Positions 24,561 through 34,700 of a stretch of DNA of 36,447 nucleotides are shown piece by piece (positions within the stretch are counted from its first letter, which is position 1; every line of letters starts with the position of its first letter). The position numbers and the translations under genes were made by a program. This DNA is from an uncultured Muribaculaceae bacterium (GTDB lineage Bacteria > Bacteroidota > Bacteroidia > Bacteroidales > Muribaculaceae), in contig CAJUFH010000026.1 of assembly GCA_910585755.1 (NCBI GenBank), positions 1 to 36,447 on the forward strand, in the 5' to 3' direction. Below the pieces are notes generated by a model, which worked only from the letters and a program-made list of their open reading frames with translations, searched no databases and was not told the DNA's origin.

Positions 24561-25534
24561 CGTACGGTGATTGACAACTGTTTGACACAACGTTTGCTGT
24601 CCCAGAGGTTAGCGTTCGTGGCCACGAATGTGGCCGTATATTCGCCGGGCTTTTTATAAGAGTGTTCGTAGAAACTCAGGCGTGCTTCCGCCGACTTTAT
24701 TGCCAGGCCTCGGTCCGGAGATACTTTGCGGGGGTCGATTCGGGCCGACACCATCCATACCCGTTCGTCGGGTTCGCGCCCTGTCAGAGGGTCGGTTACG
24801 GCCTGTACCGGCTGGAAGAGCATTCCGTCGTCGGTCACTCGGAAATTGGACTCATTGTAGGACAGTTCGTAGACGGGCCGCATCCCGAACTGCGTGGCCG
24901 CATTGTCGAGAGTCTCGAGAGAGCCGTCGGCAAGCCGTTTCGTGAGCCGAAGGTCGGTAACGTCGACGCGCGGACGAACGATGTACCGCCCTCCGCCGTT
25001 GGCCGCCGGTATGTTCGCTCGACCCGGGGCATTGTACAGGAAGGCGAGATAGAAGGGAGCGTCACACCCGACGTACTCTCCGAGGTCCACGCTTCCCGAG
25101 CATGACGCTGCCGCCGCGGAGACCGCCACGGGGACAGGCAGGGAGTTCGCTCCCATGCCTGTCAGGGGAATCCATGTCGCGGCGTTGAGGCTTCCGGCGC
25201 TGTAATCGCCGTTGAAGTCGGTCGACGCATAGACATAGACAAGTTGACGGTCGAGATATTCCGTATCGTTGTACTGCTGGCGCATCCCGCATGAGAGTTC
25301 CATACCGGCGATGTCGGCTTCGTAGCGGTCTGACGCGGCGTAGTCGCTGCCGTCCTCCCCGGAAAAGAACGTTATGTAGTCAGGGTTGCCGCCGAAAACG
25401 AAACGTACTGTTTCCCCCGCCGCGACGTTCAATCCCGCCGGAACCCCGACAGTGAAGTCGGGAGACTCCACGGAGTCGCCGCACGAGCAGAAGGCCGCGC
25501 CGGCGGCTATGAATAGCAGAAAGGTGGATTTCAT
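24557..25534 (-). CDS. DUF5017 surface glycan-binding lipoprotein (SusE/F position)
   Basis: 325 residues with a lipoprotein signal (AAFCSC, Cys18). The N-terminal half shows the DUF5017 hallmark VRFVFGGNPDYITFFSGEDGSDYAA (split here at about residues 42-66), found in lipoproteins encoded just after SusD genes, where they act as surface glycan-binding proteins. The C-terminus ends in an Ig-like strand pattern (KKPGEYTATFVATNANL). Its start overlaps the SusD stop by one base and its stop overlaps the next start by four, so translation is tightly coupled. It probably holds glycosaminoglycan chains at the cell surface and passes them to SusCD. The ligand is inferred from neighbours. Confidence 0.78.
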   Translation of the reverse strand: MKSTFLLFIAAGAAFCSCGDSVESPDFTVGVPAGLNVAAGETVRFVFGGNPDYITFFSGEDGSDYAASDRYEADIAGMELSCGMRQQYNDTEYLDRQLVYVYASTDFNGDYSAGSLNAATWIPLTGMGANSLPVPVAVSAAAASCSGSVDLGEYVGCDAPFYLAFLYNAPGRANIPAANGGGRYIVRPRVDVTDLRLTKRLADGSLETLDNAATQFGMRPVYELSYNESNFRVTDDGMLFQPVQAVTDPLTGREPDERVWMVSARIDPRKVSPDRGLAIKSAEARLSFYEHSYKKPGEYTATFVATNANLWDSKRCVKQLSITVR

Positions 25535-27150
25535 TACCAGTTGACGTTTTGGGTGCAGGCTGTGTTGACGTTCAGTTCGGCCTGCGGGATTGGGAAATAT
25601 ATGTGCTTGAAAGAGAAGTTAAGCGCCGGGAGGGCCTTGACTGACTCGAGGTCGTAGCCGTTCTTTTTGTTTTGCTCGTTGAGCGACTGGTCGGCCAGCA
25701 TGGCGATCTGCGACTCGAAATAGTCGGCACCGTGGCGGCGCAGCTCCATCCGGCGTGGGACCTCGAAGCAGAGCTCGCGGGTTCGTTCGTCCCTTACGAT
25801 CCTGTCGAAGCTCTCGAAGTCGGAGGCGTCGGCCTGGCTGAGCTCGGAGGCACCCGCGCGGCGCCGCACGCGGTTGAGGGCCGCGAAGGCTTCGTAGGTC
25901 GGGGCGCCGTTGACATGGTTTATACATTCAGCGACCATCAGCAGCACGTCGGAGAAGCGTATTACCGGGAAGTTGATCGACGAGTTGTTGCGCGACAGAG
26001 GGCGCTCGGGTATGTATTTGGCCCGCCATTTGGCGGCGTTCCCGTCCTCCAGTGCCCGTTCGGCGGCCGTGCGGGGCTGCTCGGTAACGGTGCCGTCGGT
26101 TGTGACATATTTGTAGTCGGCGACGTTCCACCACTGACGGTCATCCCCGTCCTCGTAAAGCCGGAACAGGTATTTCGTGGCGTCGTAAAGTCCGTAGGCG
26201 TAGGCGTGGTCGTCGCTCGGCGTCTGCTGGGTAACGCCGATATATAGCCCCAGGCGCCCGGCCTCGTTGGTCTGGGTCTGTCCGTTGCCGTAGAACTCGA
26301 TTTCGAACATTGACTCGTAGGATGTAAGGTCGTACAGGTTTGAACACATATTTATGAACACCTGCCGGTAGCCGCCGCTTTCGCGGGGGAGGAGGTTGTG
26401 GCGCCCGGAGTCGACAACCTTGCGCGCCCATTTCAGAGCCTCTCCCCAGGTGTCGGCATAGAGAGGGTACCCCGCCTGCCACATGTAGGCCCGCGCCAGG
26501 AGGGCTTCGGCGGCGGTCCGTGACATGCGGCCGGGGGATTGCAGCTCCCGTATGTCGAGGCATCCTTCGGCGGCGTCGCGGAGGTCGGCGGTAATCTGGG
26601 CGTACAGCTCTGGCTGGCTCGCCTTGGCTTTAAGTTGCGACCCCAGGCCGTATGTCGGCTCAAGCCGCAGGGGAACCTCTCCCCAGAACGCCACGAGGTT
26701 CATATAGCACAGCGCGCGCAGGGCCTTGGCCTCGCCGAGAAACATCGCTTTCGAGCGGGGGCCTCCGCATTCAACGTCAGAGGCGAGACCTATGCGCCGG
26801 ATGAAGTCGTTGGCCCGGTTGATACCGTTGTACAGGGCGGTCCAGCTTTCGCGTAGGGCTTTGTCGCTGTTGTTGTAGTTGTAGTTTGAAATCTGGATGT
26901 AGCCGGTACCGTAGTTGCGGTTGTAGACGAGTATGTCTGTGCCGGCGTCGAGGTCACCCCAGAGATTCTGTCCGTAAGCTCCGGCCGCGGTCAGAGCGTC
27001 GTACACGCCGGCAAGCCCGGCCATGCATGTCTCGGGGGTATGGTAGAGGTCTTCCCCCTTGATGTAGTCGATTGGCTCCGTGTCCAGGAATGAACAGGAC
27101 CAGAGCGGGCAGGAGCCCGCGAGTATTATGAGGAATGCTTTCAGTTTCAT
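25534..27150 (-). CDS. susD: SusD/RagB-family surface glycan-binding lipoprotein
   Basis: 538 residues with a lipobox (PLWSC, Cys19) and the typical SusD opening SFLDTEPIDYIKGEDLYHTPE. Helical TPR-like segments follow (ALYNGINRANDFIRRI, AKALRALCYMNLVAFWGEVPL), and the C-terminal RagB region has FPVIRFSDVLLMVAE and LNRVRRRAGA, all characteristic. SusD caps the SusC barrel and captures oligosaccharides. The gene overlaps the SusC stop by four bases (ATGA) and the next gene by one. With the adjacent PL8 and GH88 genes the cargo is probably chondroitin or hyaluronan oligosaccharides. Confidence 0.93.
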   Translation of the reverse strand: MKLKAFLIILAGSCPLWSCSFLDTEPIDYIKGEDLYHTPETCMAGLAGVYDALTAAGAYGQNLWGDLDAGTDILVYNRNYGTGYIQISNYNYNNSDKALRESWTALYNGINRANDFIRRIGLASDVECGGPRSKAMFLGEAKALRALCYMNLVAFWGEVPLRLEPTYGLGSQLKAKASQPELYAQITADLRDAAEGCLDIRELQSPGRMSRTAAEALLARAYMWQAGYPLYADTWGEALKWARKVVDSGRHNLLPRESGGYRQVFINMCSNLYDLTSYESMFEIEFYGNGQTQTNEAGRLGLYIGVTQQTPSDDHAYAYGLYDATKYLFRLYEDGDDRQWWNVADYKYVTTDGTVTEQPRTAAERALEDGNAAKWRAKYIPERPLSRNNSSINFPVIRFSDVLLMVAECINHVNGAPTYEAFAALNRVRRRAGASELSQADASDFESFDRIVRDERTRELCFEVPRRMELRRHGADYFESQIAMLADQSLNEQNKKNGYDLESVKALPALNFSFKHIYFPIPQAELNVNTACTQNVNW

Positions 27151-30100
27151 AAGTCAATCTTTACTCCGAAGGTGAAGGACTGGGCCTTGGGATAGGCAGA
27201 GTAGTCGAAACCGCGGGTCATGGCGGAGTTGCGGGTGGAGACCTCGGGGTCGTAGCCGGTATAGCGGGTCAGCGTCGCCACGTTCTGCGCCGAGAGGTAT
27301 AGTCGGACGGATGCCAGACGGGTGCCTCGGAGCCATTTGGCGGGAAGGGTGTATCCGAGCTGGATGTTTTTCAGGCGCAGGAACGAGGCGTCCTCTACCT
27401 CGCGCGAGGTGTGGAGGTTGTTCAAGCCGCGGTTCGGGGCCCAGAGATAGTCCGTGGGGTTGTCGAGGCGCCAGTGGTTCGCTGCGGTCGCGAGCTGGTT
27501 GAGGTGCCTTCCCTGGAGGCTTTCCAGCAGCACGCGGTTGTAGTTTATCACGTCGTTGCCGTAGCTCCATTGCAGGAATATGCTGAGGTCGAAGCCTTTC
27601 CACTCGAAATTGTTGATAAATCCTCCGGTATGAAGCGGGAGTCCGTGTCCGATGACTGTCCGGTCTTCCGCGGTAACCTTCCCGTCGCCGTTTATGTCGC
27701 GGAGCTTGGGATCACCGGGGCGGATGTTTGCCCGGTCGTTGGTGTTGTTCGGTATGCCGTCCTTCAGCCGGTATACCCCTGGCGACACTTCGTCGAAGTC
27801 GGAGTACTGGTACACGCCGTCGTAGATGTAGCCGTACATCTCGGACAGTGGGCGCCCGACTTTGCAGATATAGAGGTCGGAAATCGCCGGATAGCGTATG
27901 CCTGCCATGCGGCTTTCCTGGCCGTCGGAAAGGGCTGTCACCTTGTTCTTGTTGAACGAGATGTTGAAGCTCGAAGTCCATTTCAGGTTGCCGCGCAATC
28001 CCGGCAGGATTGTCGCGTTGAGCGTTATCTCGAGGCCGCGGTTAGAGATGCTGCCGATATTCTGCTGTACCTGGGTGAACCCGGTCGAGGGGGGCACGTC
28101 GGCATACAGCAGCAGGTCGCGGGTGTCTTTGTCGTAGATGTCCACCGAGCCGTTCACCCGGTTGTTCCACAGCCCGAAGTCGATGCCGACGTTGGTCTGG
28201 TAAGTAGTCTCCCAGCGCAGGTCGCGGTTGGCGAGCTGGAGCATGTAGAGCGCGGAGTGGAGGGTGTTGTTCCAGGGATAGTTCTCGCCTCCCCAGTAGA
28301 GGAGGTTCGAGGGGTACATCTCGCGGGTCGCGTTGTTGCCGGTGGCTCCCCAGCCAGCGCGGAGCTTTAGGTTGCTGAGCCAGCCGGTCGAGCGGCTCAT
28401 GAACGGTTCGTCGATGACACGCCATGCCGCGGAGGCAGAAGGGAAGATGCCCCACTTGTTTTTGGTGAACCGCGACGACCCGTCGCCGCGCAGCGTGGCG
28501 GTCAGCAGGTAGCGGCCTCGGAAGTCGTAATTGACGCGGCCGAAGAACGACATCATCCTGTCGCGTACGTTGTCGGCGGTTACGCTCTGCGCCGTCCCGG
28601 TGTCGATGCCCCAGAAGCCGAGGCTGTCCCAAGGGATCCGGACGCTCTTGGCCCCGACGTTGGAAATCTGCTTGCTTGACAGCGACATGCCGGCCATGCC
28701 GTTGAACTTGTGCGCTCCCCACTGGTGGCGGTAGGTAAGGGTGTACTCGTTGCTCCAACTGTTCCATTCCTTTATGTTGAACGAGCCGTTGGAGCCGTTC
28801 GGCGAGTAAGCCGGGTCGCCGAAATAGGTGTCCTTGTTGTAGAATTTCTCCGTGCGGGCTTCCCGCCAGGTGTATGCGAACGTGGCCTTGAACAGCAGGT
28901 CAGGCAATATGTCCCAGTTGATGTAGGCGTTCATCGAGAGCTGGCGGTTGCGGAGCCGTTCGTAGGTGTTGCGGATTGTCTTTACGGGGTTGTAGGGGTA
29001 TGTTCCGCCGTTGTTGTCGACGATGTCCCCCAGGTCGTCGGTCGAGCGGTACTTCACAGGACGGTAGGCGAGCACCTGGTACAGGAAATACTGCGTCGAC
29101 TGTCCGTCGCCCTGAGTCGGCGCCGACCCTACGGAGGTGTTGTTGGCGAAATTTACCGCCAATCCGGCCTTCACGGTGGAGGATATGCGCTGGTCAAGGG
29201 TTGTTCTCGCCTTTATGCTCTCGTAAGATGACTTTATTATGGTGCCGTCCTGGTAGTAGTATGACAGGGCGCCGGAATAGCGAGTGTTCTTCGTTCCCCC
29301 TGTCAGAGCCAGGTGGTGGTTGGTCATCAGGGCGTCCCGGAACACCTCGTCCTGCCAGTCGGTCGACTTGCGGTAGGCGTAATCGTCAAGCGTCTGGTAG
29401 CGCCCGAGCGACTCGTCGTAGCAGTAATAGGTCTTGTTCATCTCGTCGGGGGTGAGCATTTCCGCCTGGAGGGCCACGAAGTCCCTCCCCTGGAGCAGTT
29501 TTAGCCCTCTGGGTCGCCGCTGGAAGCTGACAGAGCCTTCGTAGGAAACGCGGGGGGCCGACTCCGAGCCGCGCTTGGTAGTTATGATGATCACGCCGTT
29601 AGCGCCGCGGGCGCCGTAGATGGCCGTGGCCGACGCGTCTTTCAGCACGTCGATTGACTCTATGTCGGCCGGGTTGATAGCCCCGGCGTTCGGGTCGTCG
29701 GTCGCGAATCCGTCGATAACGTAAAGCGGAGTTCCGTCAGCCGAGTCAGAGATAGTGTTTGAACCGCGTATGACTATGTTGGCTCCCTCTCCGGGCTGGC
29801 CGTCGGACGCCACGACCTGTACTCCGGCGATACGCCCTCCGAGCGCCTGGTCGAAGGAGGAGACGTTGGCGCGGTTGAGGTCTTCCATGTCGACCTTCTC
29901 CACGGAACCGGTGAGGTCGCTTTTCTTTACGACCGCGTAGCCGATCGCGACCACCTCCTCAAGCGCCGTCGCGCTTTCCCTGAGCACGATTTCCATCCTC
30001 TTGCCTGTCTCCGCCTTGACCTGTGTAGTCTCGTAGCCGATATAGCTCACTTCCAATACGGCGTCGGGGGAGGGGAGGCGCAGCTCGAAGTTGCCGTCGA

Positions 30101-30287
30101 GGTCAGTGCTGACCCCGACCGGCGGCTTCGCGCCCGGAATGCTCACACTCGCGCCGATGAGCGGCAGGAAGGTGTCGTCGACAACGGTGCCTTTGACGAC
30201 CGCGCCTTCGGCCGCCTCCTGTGCCGGGGAGTGTGGCGGCAGCAGAAGGGCGGCGAGAAACGTGAAGATGACTGTTATTCGATTCAT
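27147..30287 (-). CDS. susC: SusC/RagA-family TonB-dependent outer-membrane transporter
   Basis: 1046 residues with a signal peptide ending in SPAQ. A carboxypeptidase-regulatory-like domain (about 30-110, VKGTVVDDTFLPLIGASVSI) precedes the plug (about 115-235, with LYVIDGFATDDP, IESIDVLKDASATAIYGARGANGVIIITTK), and the remainder is the 22-strand barrel ending FTFGVKIDL. It imports oligosaccharides into the periplasm with energy from TonB/ExbBD. It pairs with the overlapping SusD gene. It lies 61 bp downstream of the GH88 gene, with a small hairpin in the gap, and is probably co-transcribed from the promoter upstream of GH88. Confidence 0.95.
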   Translation of the reverse strand: MNRITVIFTFLAALLLPPHSPAQEAAEGAVVKGTVVDDTFLPLIGASVSIPGAKPPVGVSTDLDGNFELRLPSPDAVLEVSYIGYETTQVKAETGKRMEIVLRESATALEEVVAIGYAVVKKSDLTGSVEKVDMEDLNRANVSSFDQALGGRIAGVQVVASDGQPGEGANIVIRGSNTISDSADGTPLYVIDGFATDDPNAGAINPADIESIDVLKDASATAIYGARGANGVIIITTKRGSESAPRVSYEGSVSFQRRPRGLKLLQGRDFVALQAEMLTPDEMNKTYYCYDESLGRYQTLDDYAYRKSTDWQDEVFRDALMTNHHLALTGGTKNTRYSGALSYYYQDGTIIKSSYESIKARTTLDQRISSTVKAGLAVNFANNTSVGSAPTQGDGQSTQYFLYQVLAYRPVKYRSTDDLGDIVDNNGGTYPYNPVKTIRNTYERLRNRQLSMNAYINWDILPDLLFKATFAYTWREARTEKFYNKDTYFGDPAYSPNGSNGSFNIKEWNSWSNEYTLTYRHQWGAHKFNGMAGMSLSSKQISNVGAKSVRIPWDSLGFWGIDTGTAQSVTADNVRDRMMSFFGRVNYDFRGRYLLTATLRGDGSSRFTKNKWGIFPSASAAWRVIDEPFMSRSTGWLSNLKLRAGWGATGNNATREMYPSNLLYWGGENYPWNNTLHSALYMLQLANRDLRWETTYQTNVGIDFGLWNNRVNGSVDIYDKDTRDLLLYADVPPSTGFTQVQQNIGSISNRGLEITLNATILPGLRGNLKWTSSFNISFNKNKVTALSDGQESRMAGIRYPAISDLYICKVGRPLSEMYGYIYDGVYQYSDFDEVSPGVYRLKDGIPNNTNDRANIRPGDPKLRDINGDGKVTAEDRTVIGHGLPLHTGGFINNFEWKGFDLSIFLQWSYGNDVINYNRVLLESLQGRHLNQLATAANHWRLDNPTDYLWAPNRGLNNLHTSREVEDASFLRLKNIQLGYTLPAKWLRGTRLASVRLYLSAQNVATLTRYTGYDPEVSTRNSAMTRGFDYSAYPKAQSFTFGVKIDL

Positions 30288-30321
30288 ACTTGGATTGACT
30301 GGGTTGAAGTGCTACTTATGG

Positions 30322-30345
30322 CTGGGTTCAGGGGGCAGAACCCGG
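30322..30345 (-). other. Hairpin between GH88 and SusC genes
   Basis: GGGTTC (30324-30329) pairs with GAACCC (30338-30343), extended by a G-U and a C-G pair, around an 8-base loop. With no U tract it is more likely an mRNA processing or stability element that sets the GH88:SusC ratio than a full terminator. Confidence 0.4.
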
Positions 30346-30348
30346 AAC

Positions 30349-31560
30349 TCAGAACAGGGTCTTGTTTCCTTCGTCAAGGCGCTTTTTCCGAAGGAGTGCC
30401 TCGAGATAGTAATAGTCGGCGTAATTTATGGGGACGTCTATTTCATGGCCGTGGGGGATGGACCCGACAGAGTGCATCAGCAGGAAATGGCTGTTTTCAC
30501 CGATTTCCGCGCGGTATGCGGGCGATGACAGCGAAGCCGTTATTTTGTCGGCGAGTTCCTTGTATCCGCGAGCCGGAAGGTATGTCGACAGCTCGTAGAG
30601 CGCGGAGGCTGTGCAGGCCGCGGCCGACGCGTCGCGCGGCTCGGCGGGGATGCCGGGAGCGTTGTAATCCCAGTAGGGGACGAGGTCGGCGGGCATGGAG
30701 GGGTCGCTGAAGATCATGTCACATACGTTGACAGCCTGGTAGAGGTAGCTCGGATTGCCGGTGTAGCGGTAGCACATCGTGTAGCCGTAGAGCGCCCATG
30801 CCTGCCCGCGGGCCCAGGAGGATTCGTCGGCGTATCCCTGGGCAGTCTGGCGGTGGCGCACCTCGCCGGTAGCCGGATCGTAGTCAACGACATGGTAGCA
30901 ACTGAAATTGGTACGGAAGTGGTGGGCCATGGTCGTGTTGGCGTGCGACACGGCGATATTATAATATGTCGAGTCGCCTGTAGCGCGGGTAGCCTCGAAG
31001 AGAATCTCGAGGTTCATCATATTGTCGATGATTACCGGGCAGGCCCATCCGCGCTCGCTCTGCCATCCTTTGTCGACGTTCCAGGACTGGATTACCCCGG
31101 CTCCCGGGCGGAAGCGGGTCGAAAGAGACTTCGCGGCGTTGACGACGGCCGACATGTACTCTTTCTTACCTCCGAGGCGGTAGCCATTGAGATAGCTGGA
31201 GCCTATGATGAATCCGACATCGTGGTGCCATGTAAGGTACTGCGCGGAGTCAAGGGTCTCGGTATAGTCGGCGGCGCGGCGTTTCCATTCGCCCTCCCCC
31301 GTAAGTTCCCCGAGATACCACAGGGAGCCGGGAAAGAACCCTGAACACCAGTCGTCGACCGGAACGTACCAGGTACTGCCGTCGGGATTCACCGTGCGCG
31401 GGTTTACGAAAGTGCCTATGCTGTCTATTACCGCCAGGTGGCCGCGGTACTGTGATGCCGCGTGCGCTGCCTTCTCACTGACGAAGCCGGAATCTGAAAT
31501 TCCTGCCGCCGCGGCGCCCGCGGCGATGAATAACGCGCTTAGATTTAGAAGTGCCTTCAT
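30349..31560 (-). CDS. GH88 unsaturated glucuronyl (chondroitin disaccharide) hydrolase
   Basis: 403 residues with a Sec signal peptide (ALFIAAGAAAAG). The (alpha/alpha)6-barrel signatures are clear: VDDWCSGFFPGSLWYL (68-83), HHDVGFIIGSSYLNGYRL (112-129), IIDNMMNLEILFEA (177-190), and SSWARGQAWALYGYTM. The two catalytic aspartates of the UGL family correspond to Asp114 and Asp179. GH88 enzymes hydrate the vinyl ether of the 4,5-unsaturated uronic acid made by lyases, releasing the amino sugar. This completes the work of PL8 on chondroitin or hyaluronan in the periplasm. It is the first gene of the operon, 189 bp from the divergent HTCS-type regulator. Confidence 0.92.
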   Translation of the reverse strand: MKALLNLSALFIAAGAAAAGISDSGFVSEKAAHAASQYRGHLAVIDSIGTFVNPRTVNPDGSTWYVPVDDWCSGFFPGSLWYLGELTGEGEWKRRAADYTETLDSAQYLTWHHDVGFIIGSSYLNGYRLGGKKEYMSAVVNAAKSLSTRFRPGAGVIQSWNVDKGWQSERGWACPVIIDNMMNLEILFEATRATGDSTYYNIAVSHANTTMAHHFRTNFSCYHVVDYDPATGEVRHRQTAQGYADESSWARGQAWALYGYTMCYRYTGNPSYLYQAVNVCDMIFSDPSMPADLVPYWDYNAPGIPAEPRDASAAACTASALYELSTYLPARGYKELADKITASLSSPAYRAEIGENSHFLLMHSVGSIPHGHEIDVPINYADYYYLEALLRKKRLDEGNKTLF

Positions 31561-31597
31561 GGAATGTTTGGTTATTTGTCGTTTTTGCTTTGCGATG

Positions 31598-31605
31598 CAA
31601 AATTA
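31598..31605 (-). promoter_or_regulatory. -7 box of the glycosaminoglycan operon
   Basis: The minus strand reads TAATTTTG (TAnnTTTG), placing transcription start near 31591, about 30 nt before the GH88 start codon. A TTTG on the minus strand at 31632-31635 is farther than usual for -33, which fits an activator-dependent promoter. Confidence 0.45.
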
Positions 31606-31674
31606 TTCTTTTAGCGGGCGCCCTGCCGACGCAAACAGTACAAATAATACACATAAAGAGGATTGTATATGCGG

Positions 31675-31692
31675 TTTTGCACTATTTTGCAC
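31675..31692. promoter_or_regulatory. TTTTGCAC direct repeats, candidate operator of the HTCS-type regulator
   Basis: TTTTGCAC occurs at 31675-31682 and 31685-31692, a period of exactly 10 bp. The flanking sequence also has an inverted pair, GTACAAA (31637-31643) and TTTGTAC (31706-31712). The cluster lies in the 189-bp space between the GH88 operon and the regulator gene and is the best candidate for the AraC-domain binding site. Confidence 0.45.
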
Positions 31693-31734
31693 CTTTGTTT
31701 GTACTATATGTGCGTATTTTAGAAAAATAATGCC

Positions 31735-31742
31735 TAATTTTG
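31735..31742 (+). promoter_or_regulatory. -7 box of the HTCS-type regulator
   Basis: TAATTTTG ends seven bases before the ATG at 31750, so the transcript would start at or next to the start codon. This suggests a leaderless or nearly leaderless mRNA with low constitutive expression. Confidence 0.4.
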
Positions 31743-31749
31743 TGCTGTC

Positions 31750-34700
31750 ATGAATAAGATAGACCCTCAGAGAACCCGCCGTGCGGTAACCGCCTGCATG
31801 GCGGCGCTTTTTTGGCTCGTTGCCCCGATGCTGGCGGCGGGTTGGAAAACGCGTGCGGCCGAACCGGTATTCGACCGTCTCACGATGGCCGACGGGCTTT
31901 CGCACTATTCCGTGATGGCCACCTACCAGGATGAGCGCGGGCTGCTTTGGATCGGCACCCGCGGAGGACTCGACTTGTACGACGGAACGCATATAAAGAA
32001 TTACCGCCGGATTCCTGGCGACGATTCCTCCCCGATGAGCAACTATGTGCGAGCTATCACGGGCGACAGGGAGGGACGCGTGTTCGTCCTTACAATCCGT
32101 GGCATATGCGTCTATGACATAAAGACTGACAGGTTCACCAATATCGAGGTCAGGCAACCGTCGACCATGGCTTTCGGCGACGGTCGGCTGTTCTATGCAT
32201 CGGGGCACCGGATATGGTCGCTACCCCCCGACGGGCAGGGCTCCCCGAAGGATTTCGGAGGTGTCAGCTCTGAAGTCTCGGTGTTGAACGCGGCTGACTC
32301 GGTGCTGTATATAGGTACTGTCGACAGCGGCCTTATGAAGAAGGACCTCAGGAGCGGGCGCGTGACGTCGCTGCTTCCGAAGGGGAATATAACGAGCATT
32401 TTCCCCGACTACGACGGAAGCCTGTGGGTAGGTACGCATGCCGACGGCCTCTACCACATAGACCGTTCGGGGCGTTTCACCCAGTTTTCCCACTCGGCTG
32501 CCGATTCCGGTTCCGTCAGCTCCAATTTCATCCGCGCCGTCTGCCGCGACCATCTCGGGCGCCTGTGGGTCGGGACGCTGGAGGGACTGTCGCGTTACAG
32601 CGGGGCCGGGTCGCGCTTCGTCAACTACCTGACCAGAGCTGACGCTCCGCAGGGAGGTTCAGAAGGGCGCCTGAGCCATTCTTCCGTCTGGTCTCTGACC
32701 TGCGATCTGCAGGGCACAGTCTGGGTCGGCACTTACTTTAACGGGCTGCTTTCATACAATCCCGAGAATGACATATTTACGACTTTCCGTGCGGGGAACG
32801 CCCCCGGGGGTGCCCTCAGCTTCCCCGTCACCGGCGAAATGGCAGAGGACAGCGAAGGGATGGTCTGGATCGCGACCGAGGGAGGGGGCCTTAACCGCCT
32901 TAACCCGTCGACAGGTGTCATAGACTGGCACATGCATCCGGGCAGCGAGTTCAACAACGTTAAATCTCTCAAATTCGACCCCTTGAGGCGCTGCCTGTGG
33001 GTCGGCACCCATCTTGGAGGACTAAAGCGATTCGACCCGGCAACGGGGGTGTACAAGGTCTACCCGCTTTGTAACGACAAGGCGAACATCGTCTGCGACA
33101 TAGAGATATACGACCAGAACACCCTTCTGCTGGCGACCCACGACGGTATCTACCGGTTCAATATAGCGGAAGAGGTCTTTACCCCCATGTTCCGCACGGG
33201 CGCGCAGGAGCATGTCATATCTTTGGCTCTCGACCTCGCTCTCGACCATGCCGGTGTCCTTTGGATTGGAGGTGCCGACGGGGGTCTATACAGCTATAAC
33301 TTCGCGACAAAACGCCTCCGCCAGTACAGCCACTCCGCCAGCTCGCCTCACTCGCTCGGCAGCAACGGCATCAATTTTCTGTATGTCTCCCCCTCCAACG
33401 ACCTGTGGATAGGTACGTCGGAGGTCGGTCTCGACCGGTTTGACCGCGAACGGGAGCAATTCATCCACTATACACACGCAGGCGGAAGGTTGCCTTCAGA
33501 CTGCGTGTTCGGTGCGCGCCAGCTTCCTGACGGCAGGCTTCTGGTACTGACGGACAAGGCTCTGGCGCTTCTTGACGGCGACGCTTCGACCTCGTACAGT
33601 ATTGGCAGGGCTGTCCCCCTGAGCGCTTTCAACAACAAGGCAATCCACCTGTCGGCCGACGGGACCAGGGCCTATGCCGGAGGGATTGACGGCCTGGTGA
33701 CTTTCAGCCCCTTCGATTTGAAGCCCCGCGAGACGCGTTACTCCGTGTTCCCCAACCGGCTTGTGGTCGATGGCCGGGAGATTACCGCCGGCGACGGTTC
33801 CGGTATACTCCCGTCGGCTGTGACGGAGGCAAAATCGCTGGTTCTCGACGCCACGCACAACTTTTTCACGCTTTACTACGCCGTAACGGACTTCACCCAC
33901 GACAGCAATCTTAACCCGCAGTACCGCCTCGAGGGATATTCCGACGACTGGCTCCCCCTCCGGGCTGACCATGGCGTGAGTTTCACCAACCTGGCTCCCG
34001 GGACATACCGTCTGCGGGTGCGTGGCTCTTCCGAGAGCGACGCCCCGGAGAGCGTGCTTGACCTCCGCGTGCTGCCTCCGTTCTATATGCACTGGCGCTT
34101 CATCGCGTTGTATGTAGTCGCGGCCGCCGGGCTGGGGTGGTGGAGCGTGCGTATCTACCGCCGCCGCATCGCGATGCACCAGGCAATCGCCCTCGAACGC
34201 CAGCGCAGCCATGACATGGAGGAGATGAACCAGAACAAGCTGCGTTTCTTCATCAACATCTCTAACGAACTGCGCACCCCGCTGGCGCTGATTATGGGAA
34301 AGATGGAGTCCCTGATGCGTTCTCCCGAGATGCCCCACGCCCTGCAGAACAAGGTCAACGGGGCGTACACGAATTGTATACTGATGCGCGATATGATGGC
34401 CGAGCTTCTTGACTTCCGCCGTTACGAGCAGGGCGCGATGAACATAAAGGTCGGCGAGCACAATGTCGTTAAGTTCCTCGCCGAGATTTACGCCCAGTTC
34501 CGCGATTACGCGGCGGACAAGGGTATCCGCTTCCGGTTCAACCGGTCCAATGAGACCCTTATGCTGTGGTACGATCCGGCCCAGCTCCGCAAGGTAGTCA
34601 GCAATCTGCTGTCCAACGCTTTCAAACATACGGAGGCCGACGGGGAAGTAACACTCGGAGTGCGTCGGGGCGACGGCTCGGTGATAATCGAGGTGTCGGA

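Noticed and set aside
24561..24590. Ten-residue longer start for the beta-helix lipoprotein
   Set aside because: The lipoprotein signal peptide starts cleanly at MKRKTTS (24560), which also gives the ATGA overlap seen at other junctions of the operon.
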